Source: Planctomycetaceae bacterium
GTDB taxonomy: Bacteria; Planctomycetota; Planctomycetia; Planctomycetales; Planctomycetaceae
Assembly (NCBI GenBank): GCA_021732975.1
Contig: JAKFWC010000021.1
Span: forward strand, 248,001 to 312,000
Length of the DNA stretch: 64,000 nucleotides
Direction of reading: 5' to 3'
Position 1 is the stretch's first letter. Each line of letters opens with the position of its first letter. Both the position numbers and the translations under genes were made by a program. Below are positions 55,057 through 63,826 of this stretch, one piece after another. The notes beneath the pieces were generated by a model. It worked only from the letters and a program-made list of their open reading frames with translations. It was not told the origin of the DNA and did no database searches.

Positions 55057-55779
55057 ATGTTGATCGAGCGCTTAATTCTCGAATTTCAGACGGACGACGG
55101 AGTGCCCCCTAACGAGCACCGCTGCTTCACGATATTCAAAACGCTGCAAGATTTCGTCGCGGCAGGCATCGGGGCAGACTCACCTTGTGCGGTGATTCAA
55201 GTCGATTTGCCCCGGTTGATTGCGGGGAATTGTTCGAATTTGGCCGCCGGTGATGTTCCTGAAACACGTTCGCCGACCGTTGCAACCGACCCGAATCTTG
55301 TTCCTCAACGACCATTACGAAGTGGGAGTTTGCGTCTGCAGCGCGTCGGAGAGGAATTGCAATCCCAGGCACGAAATGCGGCGGCTTCGGACATGGTCGG
55401 ATCGTTGGATCGGTTGCTCGAAGCCCTGTCGCTGCGGGAATGGGACGTGCTGATCCTCATGCTGAAAGGCTGCACCTGCAAAGAAATGGGGAGCGAACTG
55501 CACATCGGCCTGCCGACCGTAGCAAAGCACCGTGCGCGGGTGCTCAAGAAGTTCGGCGTGCGCGACCATATCGAGCTGTTCCAAATGTTGAACAACATCG
55601 TTGGCCGAAATCTGCCGCGACAAGTCGGTCTCGCCGCCGGTGGAATGCAAGCCATCCATCGGATTGATGCGGCGGATGCCTCACAGTCCGATTCCGGTGT
55701 GGAATCGCCCGAGGCCAAAATTCATCGACGCATCGAGCCAAACGATCTTGTCCGGAAGCAGGTCACGCACCGCGAATGA
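55057..55779 (+). CDS. LuxR-type HTH regulator with an atypical N-terminal region
   Basis: A 240-residue protein. The C-terminal LuxR/FixJ-type helix-turn-helix is clear at about 124-180: LSLREWDVLILMLKG, CKEMGSELHIGLPTVAKHRARVLKKFGV, with the usual recognition-helix pattern. The N-terminal 110 residues are not a normal receiver: there is no DD pocket, and the expected phospho-Asp position in PCAVIQVDLPRL is Gln. It may be a phosphorylation-independent regulator, or the remains of a response regulator damaged by frameshifts. It sits between the plus-strand tad genes and minus-strand tadA and may control pilus genes. The true start is uncertain. Confidence 0.7.
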   Translation: MLIERLILEFQTDDGVPPNEHRCFTIFKTLQDFVAAGIGADSPCAVIQVDLPRLIAGNCSNLAAGDVPETRSPTVATDPNLVPQRPLRSGSLRLQRVGEELQSQARNAAASDMVGSLDRLLEALSLREWDVLILMLKGCTCKEMGSELHIGLPTVAKHRARVLKKFGVRDHIELFQMLNNIVGRNLPRQVGLAAGGMQAIHRIDAADASQSDSGVESPEAKIHRRIEPNDLVRKQVTHRE

Positions 55780-55845
55780 CGGCTTCAGAAACTCACCACG
55801 GCAACTTGGGATTACGATCGTTTCTTTAGCCGTCGGTGGATTGAG

Positions 55846-55924
55846 TGTGTGCCACGGCCGTGTTGGCCGTGCAAAGTGGCAAAACACTCTGGAAAATCGC
55901 ACGGCCGACGCGGCCGTGGCACAT
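55846..55924. repeat. MITE-like inverted-repeat element, copy 1
   Basis: A ~78-base element with complementary ends (GTGCCACGGCCGTG at the left, CACGGCCGTGGCAC-type at the right) and a non-palindromic middle AAGTGGCAAAACACTCT. A second copy in opposite orientation is at 61592-61671 with about seven changes over 74 bases. It lies between the LuxR-type gene and the stop of tadA, which are convergent. Confidence 0.8.
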
Positions 55925-55948
55925 GGTGTCGAATACCTCAACGGACCG

Positions 55949-57304
55949 TTAGGCGTTGTTCGACAGCTCCGGCCGATCGTGTTCCAACGCCTGCTGGGTG
56001 AAAATCTCCGGCGGTAACTGTAGCCCGCAGGCCTGAAAGCGCTTCAGGCAAAGAGGCAGATTGCCCGTCGCGCGGAACTTGCCGGCAGCCATCTGATTCG
56101 GACCAATCCCGGTTTGTTCAAAGACGAACAGATCCTGCATGGTAATCGTGTCTCCGTCGAGACCGATGACTTCGGAGATCTGCATCACTTTACGGGCGCC
56201 GCCGCTCAATCGTTCGCAATGTACCACGATATCCACCGCGGATGAAATCAGCCGTTGAACAAACCGCAATGGCAGATTGCTGCCGGCCATCCCGATCAGC
56301 ATTTCGAGACGGCACATCGCATCGCGCGTATCGTTGGCATGCACAGTCGACAGACTACCGTCATGACCCGTGGTCATTGACTGAATCATGTCGAACGTTT
56401 CCGAACCGCGGCATTCCCCCACGATGATACGATCGGGACGCATGCGGAGCGCGTTGCGGAGCAGGTCGCGGGCGGTAATCTCGCCGTTGCCTTCGACATT
56501 CGCCGGTCGAGTTTCCATGCGGCCGACGTGCGGTTGCTGCAACTGAAGCTCCGCGGCATCCTCGATCGTGACAATACGCTCCGACTCGGGAATGAAGCCG
56601 GACAGAACATTCAGAAATGTGGTCTTCCCGCTGCCGGTACCGCCGGAAATGATGACGTTCAGGCGGCAATGCACGCAGGCGCTCAGAAACGCGATCATTT
56701 CGCGCGTCGCCGACTGCTTGGCGACCAAATCTCCGGCGGTGAGCGGTCGGCTGCCAAAACGTCGAATGGAAACCAGCGCCCCGTCCAAAGCGAGCGGCCG
56801 GATCACGGCGTTCACGCGGCTGCCATCTTCCAACCGCGCATCCACCATCGGGCTGGATTCGTCCAAACGACGTCCCACCCGGCCGGCGATCCGCTGGATG
56901 ATTTCCATCAAATGTTGTTCGTCGTGGAAGGCCACCGGAACTTGTTCCAGGCGGCCGCGTCGTTCGACGAAGATCGTCTTTGGGCCGTTGATCAGAATGT
57001 CGGTAATGGTTGGATCGCGCAGCAGCGGGTCGAGCGGTCCGAGGCCGAGCGTCTCATCGATGACTTCGTTCACCAGGCGGTCGCGCTCGTCCCGGGTGAG
57101 CAAATCCCCGCTGGTATCGCAGAGTTCTTCGATTCCCGCTCGCAGCTGATGACGGAGTTCGTAATCGTTCAACGAACGGACGCAGCTCAGGTCCATACCG
57201 ACGATGAGACGCTGATGGACATCCTTCTTGAGCCGCGCGAACCAATCCTGGTTGTTGCGGTTGTATTTTGAGTCGGGAACGGCCGACATCGCCGGGGCAT
57301 ACAT
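55949..57304 (-). CDS. tadA: TadA/CpaF-type pilus assembly ATPase
   Basis: A 451-residue secretion ATPase. Walker A is GGTGSGKTT (221-229), the Asp-box region is [12 protein letters not shown] (244-255), Walker B is [11 protein letters not shown] (292-302), and the His box is [12 protein letters not shown] (313-324). All catalytic residues are present. It is the motor for Flp pilus extension, and in some relatives retraction. The ATG has GGAG nine bases upstream. It is transcribed against the other tad genes and is separated from them by the LuxR-type gene and a MITE-like element, which is unusual, since tadA normally sits next to tadZ and tadB. Confidence 0.95.
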   Translation of the reverse strand: MYAPAMSAVPDSKYNRNNQDWFARLKKDVHQRLIVGMDLSCVRSLNDYELRHQLRAGIEELCDTSGDLLTRDERDRLVNEVIDETLGLGPLDPLLRDPTITDILINGPKTIFVERRGRLEQVPVAFHDEQHLMEIIQRIAGRVGRRLDESSPMVDARLEDGSRVNAVIRPLALDGALVSIRRFGSRPLTAGDLVAKQSATREMIAFLSACVHCRLNVIISGGTGSGKTTFLNVLSGFIPESERIVTIEDAAELQLQQPHVGRMETRPANVEGNGEITARDLLRNALRMRPDRIIVGECRGSETFDMIQSMTTGHDGSLSTVHANDTRDAMCRLEMLIGMAGSNLPLRFVQRLISSAVDIVVHCERLSGGARKVMQISEVIGLDGDTITMQDLFVFEQTGIGPNQMAAGKFRATGNLPLCLKRFQACGLQLPPEIFTQQALEHDRPELSNNA

Positions 57305-57718
57305 TCAACGCTTCTCCGGAGGTGGGGCCTCCCGATGGAATCATCCACCGTACTCAGGTGATCGCTGTTGGAACCTTAGGCCACGTACCGCGGTCGTGTT
57401 GCGTTTTCGCAACGGAGTGCGGGATTGTTTCACTCGAATGCGAGAAGTGTTCCTGACCACCAACGATTCCTCAAACAAAGTCGCTCGACTGATCTCGCTG
57501 ATGTCGGGGGAGTGTCCCGGCAAACACCTCGTCAGGACTGGGGGCTCAAGTCGATCGCAAACGAACGGCATCGTTTGGCGATGCGATGAAGCCCTGGAGT
57601 AGTCTGGGCACTCATCGCGGAGTGATTTCGGCGATTGCCCGCCGATCGCGTTTTCCTGGGTTCCAGTGGAATTCGGTTTGAACGTGAACTTTTTCGATTG
57701 CCGTCGCGTCTCGCCCGC
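57305..57718. other. Divergent spacer upstream of tadA, no gene seen
   Basis: The tadA promoter must lie here. Open frames exist but none has a supporting ribosome binding site or a recognisable product. No repeat of note was found. Confidence 0.45.
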
Positions 57719-57724
57719 TATAAT
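57698..57724 (+). promoter_or_regulatory. Candidate promoter of the 76-residue protein gene
   Basis: A perfect -10 box TATAAT (57719-57724) is preceded by TTGCCG (57698-57703) at a short spacing of 15 bases. It lies about 80 bases before the ATG at 57806. Confidence 0.4.
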
Positions 57725-57805
57725 TCGGCAATCCTATCGAGCCGTTCCAGCGCTCCGGTGACAGTTCACGTCTCACAATCCCTTCTGTTCAGTGAGGACT
57801 CCACC

Positions 57806-58036
57806 ATGTCTACTGCACTCACGTATTCAACCACCGAATTACAAGACCTTGGTGACTGGTTTTCCACGGAATCCGAGGCCTTGTTCCAGGCAAAAGCCCG
57901 CCACATTGATGAGGAATCGAGAGTGCGGCTGCATGTTGCTGCGCAGGATGCGCGAAGAATTGCGGCGGACCTGCGCGGGTTCGCCACGGCTCACCAGGCC
58001 CTTCAAAATGAAGGGCTCCTCGACGATTCAATCTAA
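57806..58036 (+). CDS. Small hypothetical protein, 76 residues
   Basis: A soluble, acidic, mostly helical protein (LGDWFSTESEALFQAKARHIDEESRVRLHVAAQDARRIAADLRGFATAHQAL). I do not recognise it. The helical pattern with spaced charged residues suggests a two- or three-helix bundle. The ATG at 57806 has GAGG at the right distance and a promoter-like TATAAT about 80 bases upstream, which supports a real gene. It stands alone; both neighbours are on the other strand. Confidence 0.65.
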   Translation: MSTALTYSTTELQDLGDWFSTESEALFQAKARHIDEESRVRLHVAAQDARRIAADLRGFATAHQALQNEGLLDDSI

Positions 58037-58172
58037 AGGTGTTTTCAAAAAGGGTGGAGATGACTTGGGAGGGTGAAGTCCTGCGGAGCCGCGGATTGTG
58101 ATCAACTGGTGATGCAATGGCCGGGGAACCTTGCTCTCCCCGTTCATCGCCGTCTCGCCGACGCAGGTTATC

Positions 58173-58673
58173 TTATGGCTTCAATGCGTCCAATCCGGCG
58201 GTGGCGATCTGAGCGTCTTCCGTGGACTTCACTCCCGAGACGCCAATCGCACCAATAATTTTCCCGCCGACGACAATCGGCAGTCCCCCTTCGATGGGTA
58301 AAGCACCGGGCAGGCTCAACACTTTCAAGTTCGCGCCCCCCATCCCGAGAACTTCCTCGAACGCTTTGGTAGGACGGCGGAAGTGGGCGGATGTTTTCGC
58401 CTTCTGCAGGGCGACTTCGACGCTGCCGAGTTGCGTGTTGTCGAGCCGTTGGAAAGCGACAAGGAAGCCGCTGCCGTCGACGACGGCGATTGCCACAGGC
58501 CAACTATTCTTCTTCGCCTCGACCTCCGCGGCCGCCAGGACTTTCTTGGCTTGCTCGAGCGTGATTGCTTCTCCGTAGGGCAGCGGGGTCTGTGCTTGCA
58601 CAGTCGTTGTCGTTGACAGCAGCAGTCCGGCAAAAACGGCTAGCGCAGAGAATCGCGAAGTCAGCCTGATCAT
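58173..58673 (-). CDS. Secreted GlcG/HbpS family protein
   Basis: 166 residues. A signal peptide (FSALAVFAGLLLSTTTTVQAQ) is followed by a GlcG/HbpS (DUF336-type) domain: LEQAKKVLAAAEVEAKKNSWPVAIAVVDGSGFLVAFQRLDN, KAKTSAHFRRPT, and the closing GGLPIVVGGKIIGAIGVSGVKSTEDAQIA. Family members bind haem or small ligands; in Streptomyces, HbpS is an extracellular redox-sensing haem-binding protein. The length is normal. It is monocistronic by context, 122 bases downstream of the DUF899 gene. Confidence 0.92.
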   Translation of the reverse strand: MIRLTSRFSALAVFAGLLLSTTTTVQAQTPLPYGEAITLEQAKKVLAAAEVEAKKNSWPVAIAVVDGSGFLVAFQRLDNTQLGSVEVALQKAKTSAHFRRPTKAFEEVLGMGGANLKVLSLPGALPIEGGLPIVVGGKIIGAIGVSGVKSTEDAQIATAGLDALKP

Positions 58674-58794
58674 GAGGTCGATCCTACCGTGAGTGTTCAG
58701 TCATCATCGGCACACTGCCGATTTCCTCGCAAAGTCTGACATAAGCGAGCATGGTTTGCGACGCCGGTAGGAATGTCGCTTCCCGTCCACGCTG

Positions 58795-59523
58795 TCAGCC
58801 GTAAGTCGGCCGCTGGGGCCATCCGACTGGTGAGTCCTCAAAGTCTTCCTGACGACCGTACGGCGTTCGATCGAGCAGTGCGGACGAGTTCGTCAGGTTC
58901 TCACAGCCGCGCGCATACGTGGAGTACGTATGAAAGACATCGTCCTCGATGCGGAAGAAGACGCTGAGGCCGTGGGCTTCACCTTGGAAGAACCACGGTT
59001 CGCCGTCTTTCCGCCGTTCGAGTTCGGCCTGGTCTTTATAGTTGTACTGCAACGTCACCACGGCTTTATCGAGCGTCACGTGAAAGTCGTAATTGAAATC
59101 GGTGCCGAAGGATGAGAACCACGGACGATCCCAACCCCGCTCGGCTCGATACTTCAACAGCTTTTCCAATGGTGCCCGCGAGATCAGTACGAACGAGGTG
59201 TCGCGCTGGGCGAGCGTGCTTAGATCTCCCATCGCATCGACGAGGCCCGTGCAACCCGGGCATCCCTTGTCCCAGTTCGGATCGAACATGAAGTGATAGA
59301 CGATCAACTGGCGTCGCCCCTCGAACAAGTCCAGCAGGCGGACTTTCCCATTCGGTCCATCAAAGACGTAGTTTTTCTCGAGCTTCACCATCGGTAACCG
59401 GCGACGCATCGCGTTGACGGCGTCGGACTGCTTCGTGAGTTCCTTCTCGGCAGCAAGCAGTTGTTTTCGATCGGCGAGCCATTCGTTGCGCGAAACAATC
59501 GGCGGGTGGGGTAGGGGGTTCAT
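58795..59523 (-). CDS. DUF899 family thioredoxin-like protein
   Basis: 242 residues of the DUF899 family, which has a thioredoxin-like fold. Marks are [75 protein letters not shown] and [11 protein letters not shown]. The CPGC pair could serve as a redox site. The family is usually annotated as a hypothetical or thioredoxin-like protein with no proven reaction. Its ATG overlaps the stop of the upstream membrane protein (ATGA), so the two are translated together. Start and length are as expected. Confidence 0.9.
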   Translation of the reverse strand: MNPLPHPPIVSRNEWLADRKQLLAAEKELTKQSDAVNAMRRRLPMVKLEKNYVFDGPNGKVRLLDLFEGRRQLIVYHFMFDPNWDKGCPGCTGLVDAMGDLSTLAQRDTSFVLISRAPLEKLLKYRAERGWDRPWFSSFGTDFNYDFHVTLDKAVVTLQYNYKDQAELERRKDGEPWFFQGEAHGLSVFFRIEDDVFHTYSTYARGCENLTNSSALLDRTPYGRQEDFEDSPVGWPQRPTYG

Positions 59524-59861
59524 GTTTTAGTCTCGACTATGGGGTGAAGTGGTTTACTGAATCGACTGATGTAACGGCGGACTTCGCAGATGGTGACGAA
59601 TGCCAGCAACGCCACGCAGACGACGATGCCCGAACTGCGCAGAAGTCGGCCGGTGTTGATGGAGACTCCGACGCCCGTGATCAGGCTGATCGCCGCGATG
59701 AAGCACAGCGGACACTTTGGCATCACGGCCAGAACGACACTCGGCAGAACCCACGCCATGAAGCGCATAAAACCCTTTGGGGGTGCCGTCGTTGCGGTTC
59801 GCCGACAGCAGAAATGTCTCTGCATGGCCGTGCTCGATAAACGGTAGGTATGGGTCTTCAT
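59520..59861 (-). CDS. Small membrane protein with a CPxC motif
   Basis: About 113 residues. A basic, Thr-rich N-terminus is followed by two membrane segments ([33 protein letters not shown] and [19 protein letters not shown]). The MPKCPLC pair at the end of the first segment resembles MerC/DUF2752-like small membrane proteins that may bind a metal or shuttle electrons. Its stop overlaps the ATG of the DUF899 gene. The ATG at 59861 has a weak ribosome binding site (AGAG). The partner in a CPGC-containing operon suggests a thiol-redox role; that is inference. Confidence 0.7.
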   Translation of the reverse strand: MKTHTYRLSSTAMQRHFCCRRTATTAPPKGFMRFMAWVLPSVVLAVMPKCPLCFIAAISLITGVGVSINTGRLLRSSGIVVCVALLAFVTICEVRRYISRFSKPLHPIVETKT

Positions 59862-59985
59862 GTCGGTCTCTTTATGAAGTAGTCGAACGAGTATTTTGCG
59901 AATCGACACCACGCCTGAAAATTTCTGCTTCTCAAGGAAGTGGGCGGATTCGATCAGCGCGAATGCGGGATTGTTCCTGTCGCTG

Positions 59986-59991
59986 TATAAT
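59986..59991 (+). promoter_or_regulatory. Candidate -10 box of the YceI gene
   Basis: A perfect TATAAT 47 bases before the GTG start of the YceI-like gene. No good -35 box is present at 16-18 bases. Confidence 0.35.
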
Positions 59992-60037
59992 TGGGTCGGA
60001 TCGAAAACTACCGCTTCCACACGAGATGGAGACAGAC

Positions 60038-60652
60038 GTGAAGCACTGGTCAATGGTCGCCCTCCTCGGCTCAAGCATTGTTGGCATGCTGATCGCATTG
60101 CCGGTTCATGCCGCAACTCCGGTGGCAGTCAACGCAGGGAAGGCCACCCTCTCCCCGGAAAACACCCGGTTGCAATTCGTCTGCGCACACTTGGGGGAAA
60201 AGCCCGATCCGCGAACGGGCACGTTCGCCAAATTCACCGGCACGATGGAAGCCGATGTGGCGGCGAAGAGTCTTAAATCGCTCACGCTGGATTTCGATGT
60301 TAACTCTTTGGCTACGGAATTCGGCAAGCTCACCACGCATCTGAAGAGTCCCGATTTCTTCGATACCCGCGAACATCCCAAGGCGAGTTTCGTCAGCAAG
60401 AAAATCGCCCCGGGGACTGCCGCCGGCGAATCCCTGGTGACGGGCGATCTGACACTGCACGGCGTGACCAAGTCGATCACCGTGCCGGTCAAGACGGCGT
60501 TTGCCGAGAGTGGTATTACCCTCACTTCCGACTTCGCGATCGATCGCAGTGAATTCGGGATGAAGTACGGTCTCGACAAAGTGGATAAGAAGGTGTCGCT
60601 CACGGTCGTCATCGGGGAAAAGAACAAGGTCTTCGCCGAGGCCGGAAAGTAA
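60038..60652 (+). CDS. YceI family protein (periplasmic lipocalin-like)
   Basis: About 204 residues. A signal peptide (WSMVALLGSSIVGMLIALPVHA) is followed by the YceI domain: SLTLDFDVNSLATEFGKLTTHLKSPDFFDTREHPKASFVS, GDLTLHGVTKSITVPV, and SDFAIDRSEFGMKYG near the end. The beta-barrel binds isoprenoid-like lipids in solved relatives. The GTG at 60038 has GGAG seven bases upstream and gives the signal peptide directly; an ATG four codons earlier is the alternative. A TATAAT lies 47 bases upstream. It is divergent from the CPxC membrane protein gene and is followed after eight bases by a membrane protein gene. Confidence 0.93.
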   Translation: MKHWSMVALLGSSIVGMLIALPVHAATPVAVNAGKATLSPENTRLQFVCAHLGEKPDPRTGTFAKFTGTMEADVAAKSLKSLTLDFDVNSLATEFGKLTTHLKSPDFFDTREHPKASFVSKKIAPGTAAGESLVTGDLTLHGVTKSITVPVKTAFAESGITLTSDFAIDRSEFGMKYGLDKVDKKVSLTVVIGEKNKVFAEAGK

Positions 60653-60660
60653 GCGATAAC

Positions 60661-61560
60661 GTGTTCAGCCTCGACTTCATTCTGAAGGGGACCGTCGCGC
60701 CGGCAGTAGCGGCGTTTGTCGTCGCCCTGTTATTGAAGCGGGGTTCCGACGGTTCCCGAGGAGTTGGTGCCGTTGCGTATGCGGTGGGCCAAACTCTCGG
60801 AACCGTGTGGATGCTTTATGGCTCGGGCGATGGATTCCCCACGCGCAATCTGCACTGGGTTCCGTGGGTAGGTATCCTTGCCGCCGCGATTGGGCCCACC
60901 GCGGTTGCCATCGGATTAACCGCGCTCGAACGGTGGATTCTCACGATTCTGGCCGCTACCGCTGCCGCGATTCTGCTGGTTCCACAATGGCCCGATTTGT
61001 GGCCGCCGCGTCTCATTTCAATCGCATTGTTTGTGCTGGTGGCGTTTAGCGTCCAACGGCTTGCCGATCGTTTGACACAACGGACCTCGCCGCGGTTGAT
61101 TGCTCTGGCGATGGCAGGGACAGCGCTATTCGCTGCCATGCTGATTACGGCCTCGTTCAGCCTCCGTGTGGGGGAAGCAGCCTTAATAACCGCCGCTGCG
61201 CTATCCGGAACGGCGGTCGCACTGATGATTTGGCCTGATGAAATGGCGGTCCGAGGACTGTGCCTGCCGTATGTCCTCGCGGTCGGAGGCTGGTGTTACG
61301 TGACGGCGATCGAGCCGGTGCCCCCGCTCATCGCGCTCCTGTTTCTGCCGGCCGCGCTGTTAGTACTTTGGCTCGGCGCCGTCGGACCGGTATCACGATG
61401 GACGAGCCGTCCGAAGATCGCTGTGTCGGTGTTGCTCTTCCTGTTGACACTGGCTGGAATCGGTGCCTGGGCCTGGTTCAGCACCGAGCACGGCGAAGAT
61501 GAATACGCATCTTCTCCTACTCGTGCATCCTCCATTGACGATTTGCACTTTGGGAGATGA
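60661..61560 (+). CDS. Hypothetical membrane protein, 299 residues
   Basis: A strongly hydrophobic protein with about nine membrane segments and no family I recognise. It starts with GTG eight bases after the YceI stop, and GGAAAG lies further upstream within the YceI end. The C-terminal ~40 residues are hydrophilic (STEHGEDEYASSPTRASSIDDLHFGR). Co-transcription with YceI is likely, so a role in membrane or isoprenoid-related physiology is possible but unsupported. The MITE-like copy 2 follows its stop. Confidence 0.75.
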   Translation: MFSLDFILKGTVAPAVAAFVVALLLKRGSDGSRGVGAVAYAVGQTLGTVWMLYGSGDGFPTRNLHWVPWVGILAAAIGPTAVAIGLTALERWILTILAATAAAILLVPQWPDLWPPRLISIALFVLVAFSVQRLADRLTQRTSPRLIALAMAGTALFAAMLITASFSLRVGEAALITAAALSGTAVALMIWPDEMAVRGLCLPYVLAVGGWCYVTAIEPVPPLIALLFLPAALLVLWLGAVGPVSRWTSRPKIAVSVLLFLLTLAGIGAWAWFSTEHGEDEYASSPTRASSIDDLHFGR

Positions 61561-61591
61561 TCGCTTAACAGCCTGTGGATGTAGTCCATTC

Positions 61592-61671
61592 TGTGTGCCA
61601 CGGCCGTGTCGGCCGTGCGATTTCGCAGAGCGTTTTGCCACTTCGCACGGCCGACACGGCCGTGGCGCACA
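61592..61671. repeat. MITE-like inverted-repeat element, copy 2
   Basis: The same element as at 55846-55924 but in opposite orientation. The ends are complementary (GTGCCACGGCCGTGTCGGCC and its partner) and the middle reads CAGAGCGTTTTGCCACTT, the complement of the other copy's middle. It sits between two convergent genes, the membrane protein and glgC. Confidence 0.8.
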
Positions 61672-61687
61672 ATCAATCCACACGCTG

Positions 61688-62980
61688 TTAACCGCAGGTG
61701 AGTACCCAGTTGTTGGGCAGCACGGCTTCTTTGGGAACGACGGCTACGCCGTCGGCAATCACAACCGGATCGCACGTCCCCGTGTCGATTGGCGCGGCGA
61801 GCTTCACTTTCACGTTGCGACCGATGCGACAATTTTTGTCGATGATGGCTCCGTCGATGATGCTCCCCTCTCCGATGCCGATGTGCGGCATTCCCGAAGC
61901 GTCTTCAGAAGTCCGGTCCGCTTCCACCTGATAAAAATCGGCCCCCATGATGATCGAATTGCGGATCGTCACATTTTTGCCAATTCGACACCGTAAACCG
62001 ATGACTGAATTCTCAATGACGGTCCCTTCGCCAATCACGCAGCCATCAGAAATCAGGCTTTGCCGGATCGTGGCCCCATCGCAGCGCGTCGGGGGTAACG
62101 AACGGGCATGCGTGAAGATCGGGCCGGAGGGATCTTCCAACTTGAAGGGGGCATCCGCACGGGCCAGCTCGAGATTGGCGTCAAAGAAGGAACGGACCGT
62201 ACCAATATCCTCCCAATAGCCGTCGAAGAGGTGGACCTGCACTTTATGAGTGCGAATGGATGTCGGAAAAATCTCCTTGCCGAAATCGTGATAGTCCGTC
62301 TTCTCCAGCAGGTCGACGAGGACATCACGGCGGAAGAGATAGATCCCCATACTGGCCAGGCAATCGCGGCCTTTGCTGGGAATCCCGCGGGCATCAATCC
62401 ACGAGGGTTCCGTACGGACAAGATCGATTTCCTGATCGGTCTTCGGTTTCTCCAGGAATCCCAGTACACGACCGGAATCGTCCAGCCGCATCAGTCCGAA
62501 GCCGTGGGCTTGCTGGCGCGTGACCGGCAAGGCCGCGATCGTGACATCGGCCCCATCTCGGATATGCGTGGCCAACATGTCGCGATAGTCCATCCGATAG
62601 AGCTGATCCCCCGAAAGGATCAGAACGTATTCCACGTCTTTCTGTTGCAGGTACCGCAGGTTCTTCCGTACGGCGTCGGCGGTCCCCTGGTACCACGCTT
62701 CGCCTTCCATTGTCTGCTGCGCGGCCAGAATTTCGACGAAGCCGCCGTCGAAACGATCGAATCGGTAGGTCTGACGGATGTGGCGATGCAAACTGACCGA
62801 GTTGAATTGCGTCAACAGATAGATGCGATTCATGCCACTGTTGAGGCAGTTGGAAATGGGGATGTCGATGATGCGGTACTTCCCGGCGACGGGTACGGCC
62901 GGCTTCGACCGGTACTGCGTCAGCGGGAACAATCGGGTGCCTTTGCCCCCGCCCAGAATTACAGTCAGGATTTGCGACAT
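61688..62980 (-). CDS. glgC: Glucose-1-phosphate adenylyltransferase (ADP-glucose pyrophosphorylase)
   Basis: About 430 residues. It catalyses ATP + glucose-1-phosphate to ADP-glucose + PPi, the committed step of glycogen synthesis. The nucleotide-binding loop is LGGGKGTRLFPLT (9-21), with the substrate and effector segments SKPAVPVAGKYRIIDIPISNC, GTADAVRKN, EYVLILSGDQLYRMDY and GFLEKPK. The C-terminal left-handed beta-helix is visible as repeated hexapeptides (DGCVIGEGTVIENSVIGLRCRIGKNVTIRNSIIMGAD). The start at ATG 62980 (MSQILTVILGGG) matches family N-termini; the frame is open upstream but not coding. No other glycogen gene is in the window. Confidence 0.96.
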   Translation of the reverse strand: MSQILTVILGGGKGTRLFPLTQYRSKPAVPVAGKYRIIDIPISNCLNSGMNRIYLLTQFNSVSLHRHIRQTYRFDRFDGGFVEILAAQQTMEGEAWYQGTADAVRKNLRYLQQKDVEYVLILSGDQLYRMDYRDMLATHIRDGADVTIAALPVTRQQAHGFGLMRLDDSGRVLGFLEKPKTDQEIDLVRTEPSWIDARGIPSKGRDCLASMGIYLFRRDVLVDLLEKTDYHDFGKEIFPTSIRTHKVQVHLFDGYWEDIGTVRSFFDANLELARADAPFKLEDPSGPIFTHARSLPPTRCDGATIRQSLISDGCVIGEGTVIENSVIGLRCRIGKNVTIRNSIIMGADFYQVEADRTSEDASGMPHIGIGEGSIIDGAIIDKNCRIGRNVKVKLAAPIDTGTCDPVVIADGVAVVPKEAVLPNNWVLTCG

Positions 62981-63206
62981 ACCGATTCTCACTGGTGTGG
63001 ATGATGTGGGCTGAATCGCAGCACGGCAGGAACCTCGGGGGAGGTTCGACACCGCGTCACCGGGCGAGTATATCGGATCAACCACAAACTGTCGTACCCT
63101 GAAAGAGAGCCGATTGGGATCGAATCGCAACCCCCGCGAAGTCGTGCTAAACTTCATCATCAACCGGAATTCGCAGCGCTGTAACGTCCCAAAGGATTCC
63201 CGCAGG

Positions 63207-63722
63207 ATGTCCGAGGAAGAGTTCGACATTGTCGATACCGCCGACAATGTCATCGGTCAGGCCCCGCGGTCGGTGGTGCATGCGTACCGCTGGCTCCATC
63301 GTGCGGTGCATATTTTTGTGTTCAACACCCGCGGGGAACTACTGGTCCACAAACGGTCATCCACCAAGGACGAATGCCCGAGCCTGTACACCTCGTCGGC
63401 GTCGGGACATCTCAGTGCTGGGGAAGACTATGAACCGGCTGCGATTCGTGAATTACAGGAAGAATTGGGGTTGTTGTCGCCGTTGGAATGGCTGCAAAAA
63501 TTCCCGGCCGGGGCGATGACCTCGTACGAATTCAGCGGACTTTACCGCACAACGACAGATGAGCCGCCGCAGTTTGATCCAGGCGAAATCGAATCCGGTG
63601 CGTTCTACAAATTGCCCGATGTCGCCGCGTGGGTTCAACAGTCGCCCGAGGATTTCACGCCATGCTTTCGGACGTTGTTCGCCTGGTATTGGCAGACATA
63701 TGGAGGTAATCCGAAGGCGTGA
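63207..63722 (+). CDS. Nudix hydrolase (YfcD/isopentenyl-diphosphate-isomerase-like)
   Basis: About 171 residues. The Nudix box GHLSAGEDYEPAAIRELQEELGL (67-89) has all catalytic positions. Flanking features, FDIVDTADNVIGQAPRSVVHAYRWLHRAVHIFVFN, KDECPSLYTSSASGHLSAGE and FTPCFRTLFAWYW, are those of the YfcD/IDI-like branch, whose members hydrolyse nucleoside or isoprenoid diphosphates. The ATG at 63207 is preceded by AAAGGA; a longer reading has no support. It is divergent from glgC across a 226-base spacer. Confidence 0.93.
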   Translation: MSEEEFDIVDTADNVIGQAPRSVVHAYRWLHRAVHIFVFNTRGELLVHKRSSTKDECPSLYTSSASGHLSAGEDYEPAAIRELQEELGLLSPLEWLQKFPAGAMTSYEFSGLYRTTTDEPPQFDPGEIESGAFYKLPDVAAWVQQSPEDFTPCFRTLFAWYWQTYGGNPKA

Positions 63723-63826
63723 TCCGAACCGCATTTTCCAGGAAACTCGATGTGATCTGCGGACTGAATGCCCGTAGTGCCTTGACTTTGCGGCGTTGGC
63801 GGGAATACTGGTGATATGAAATTGGA

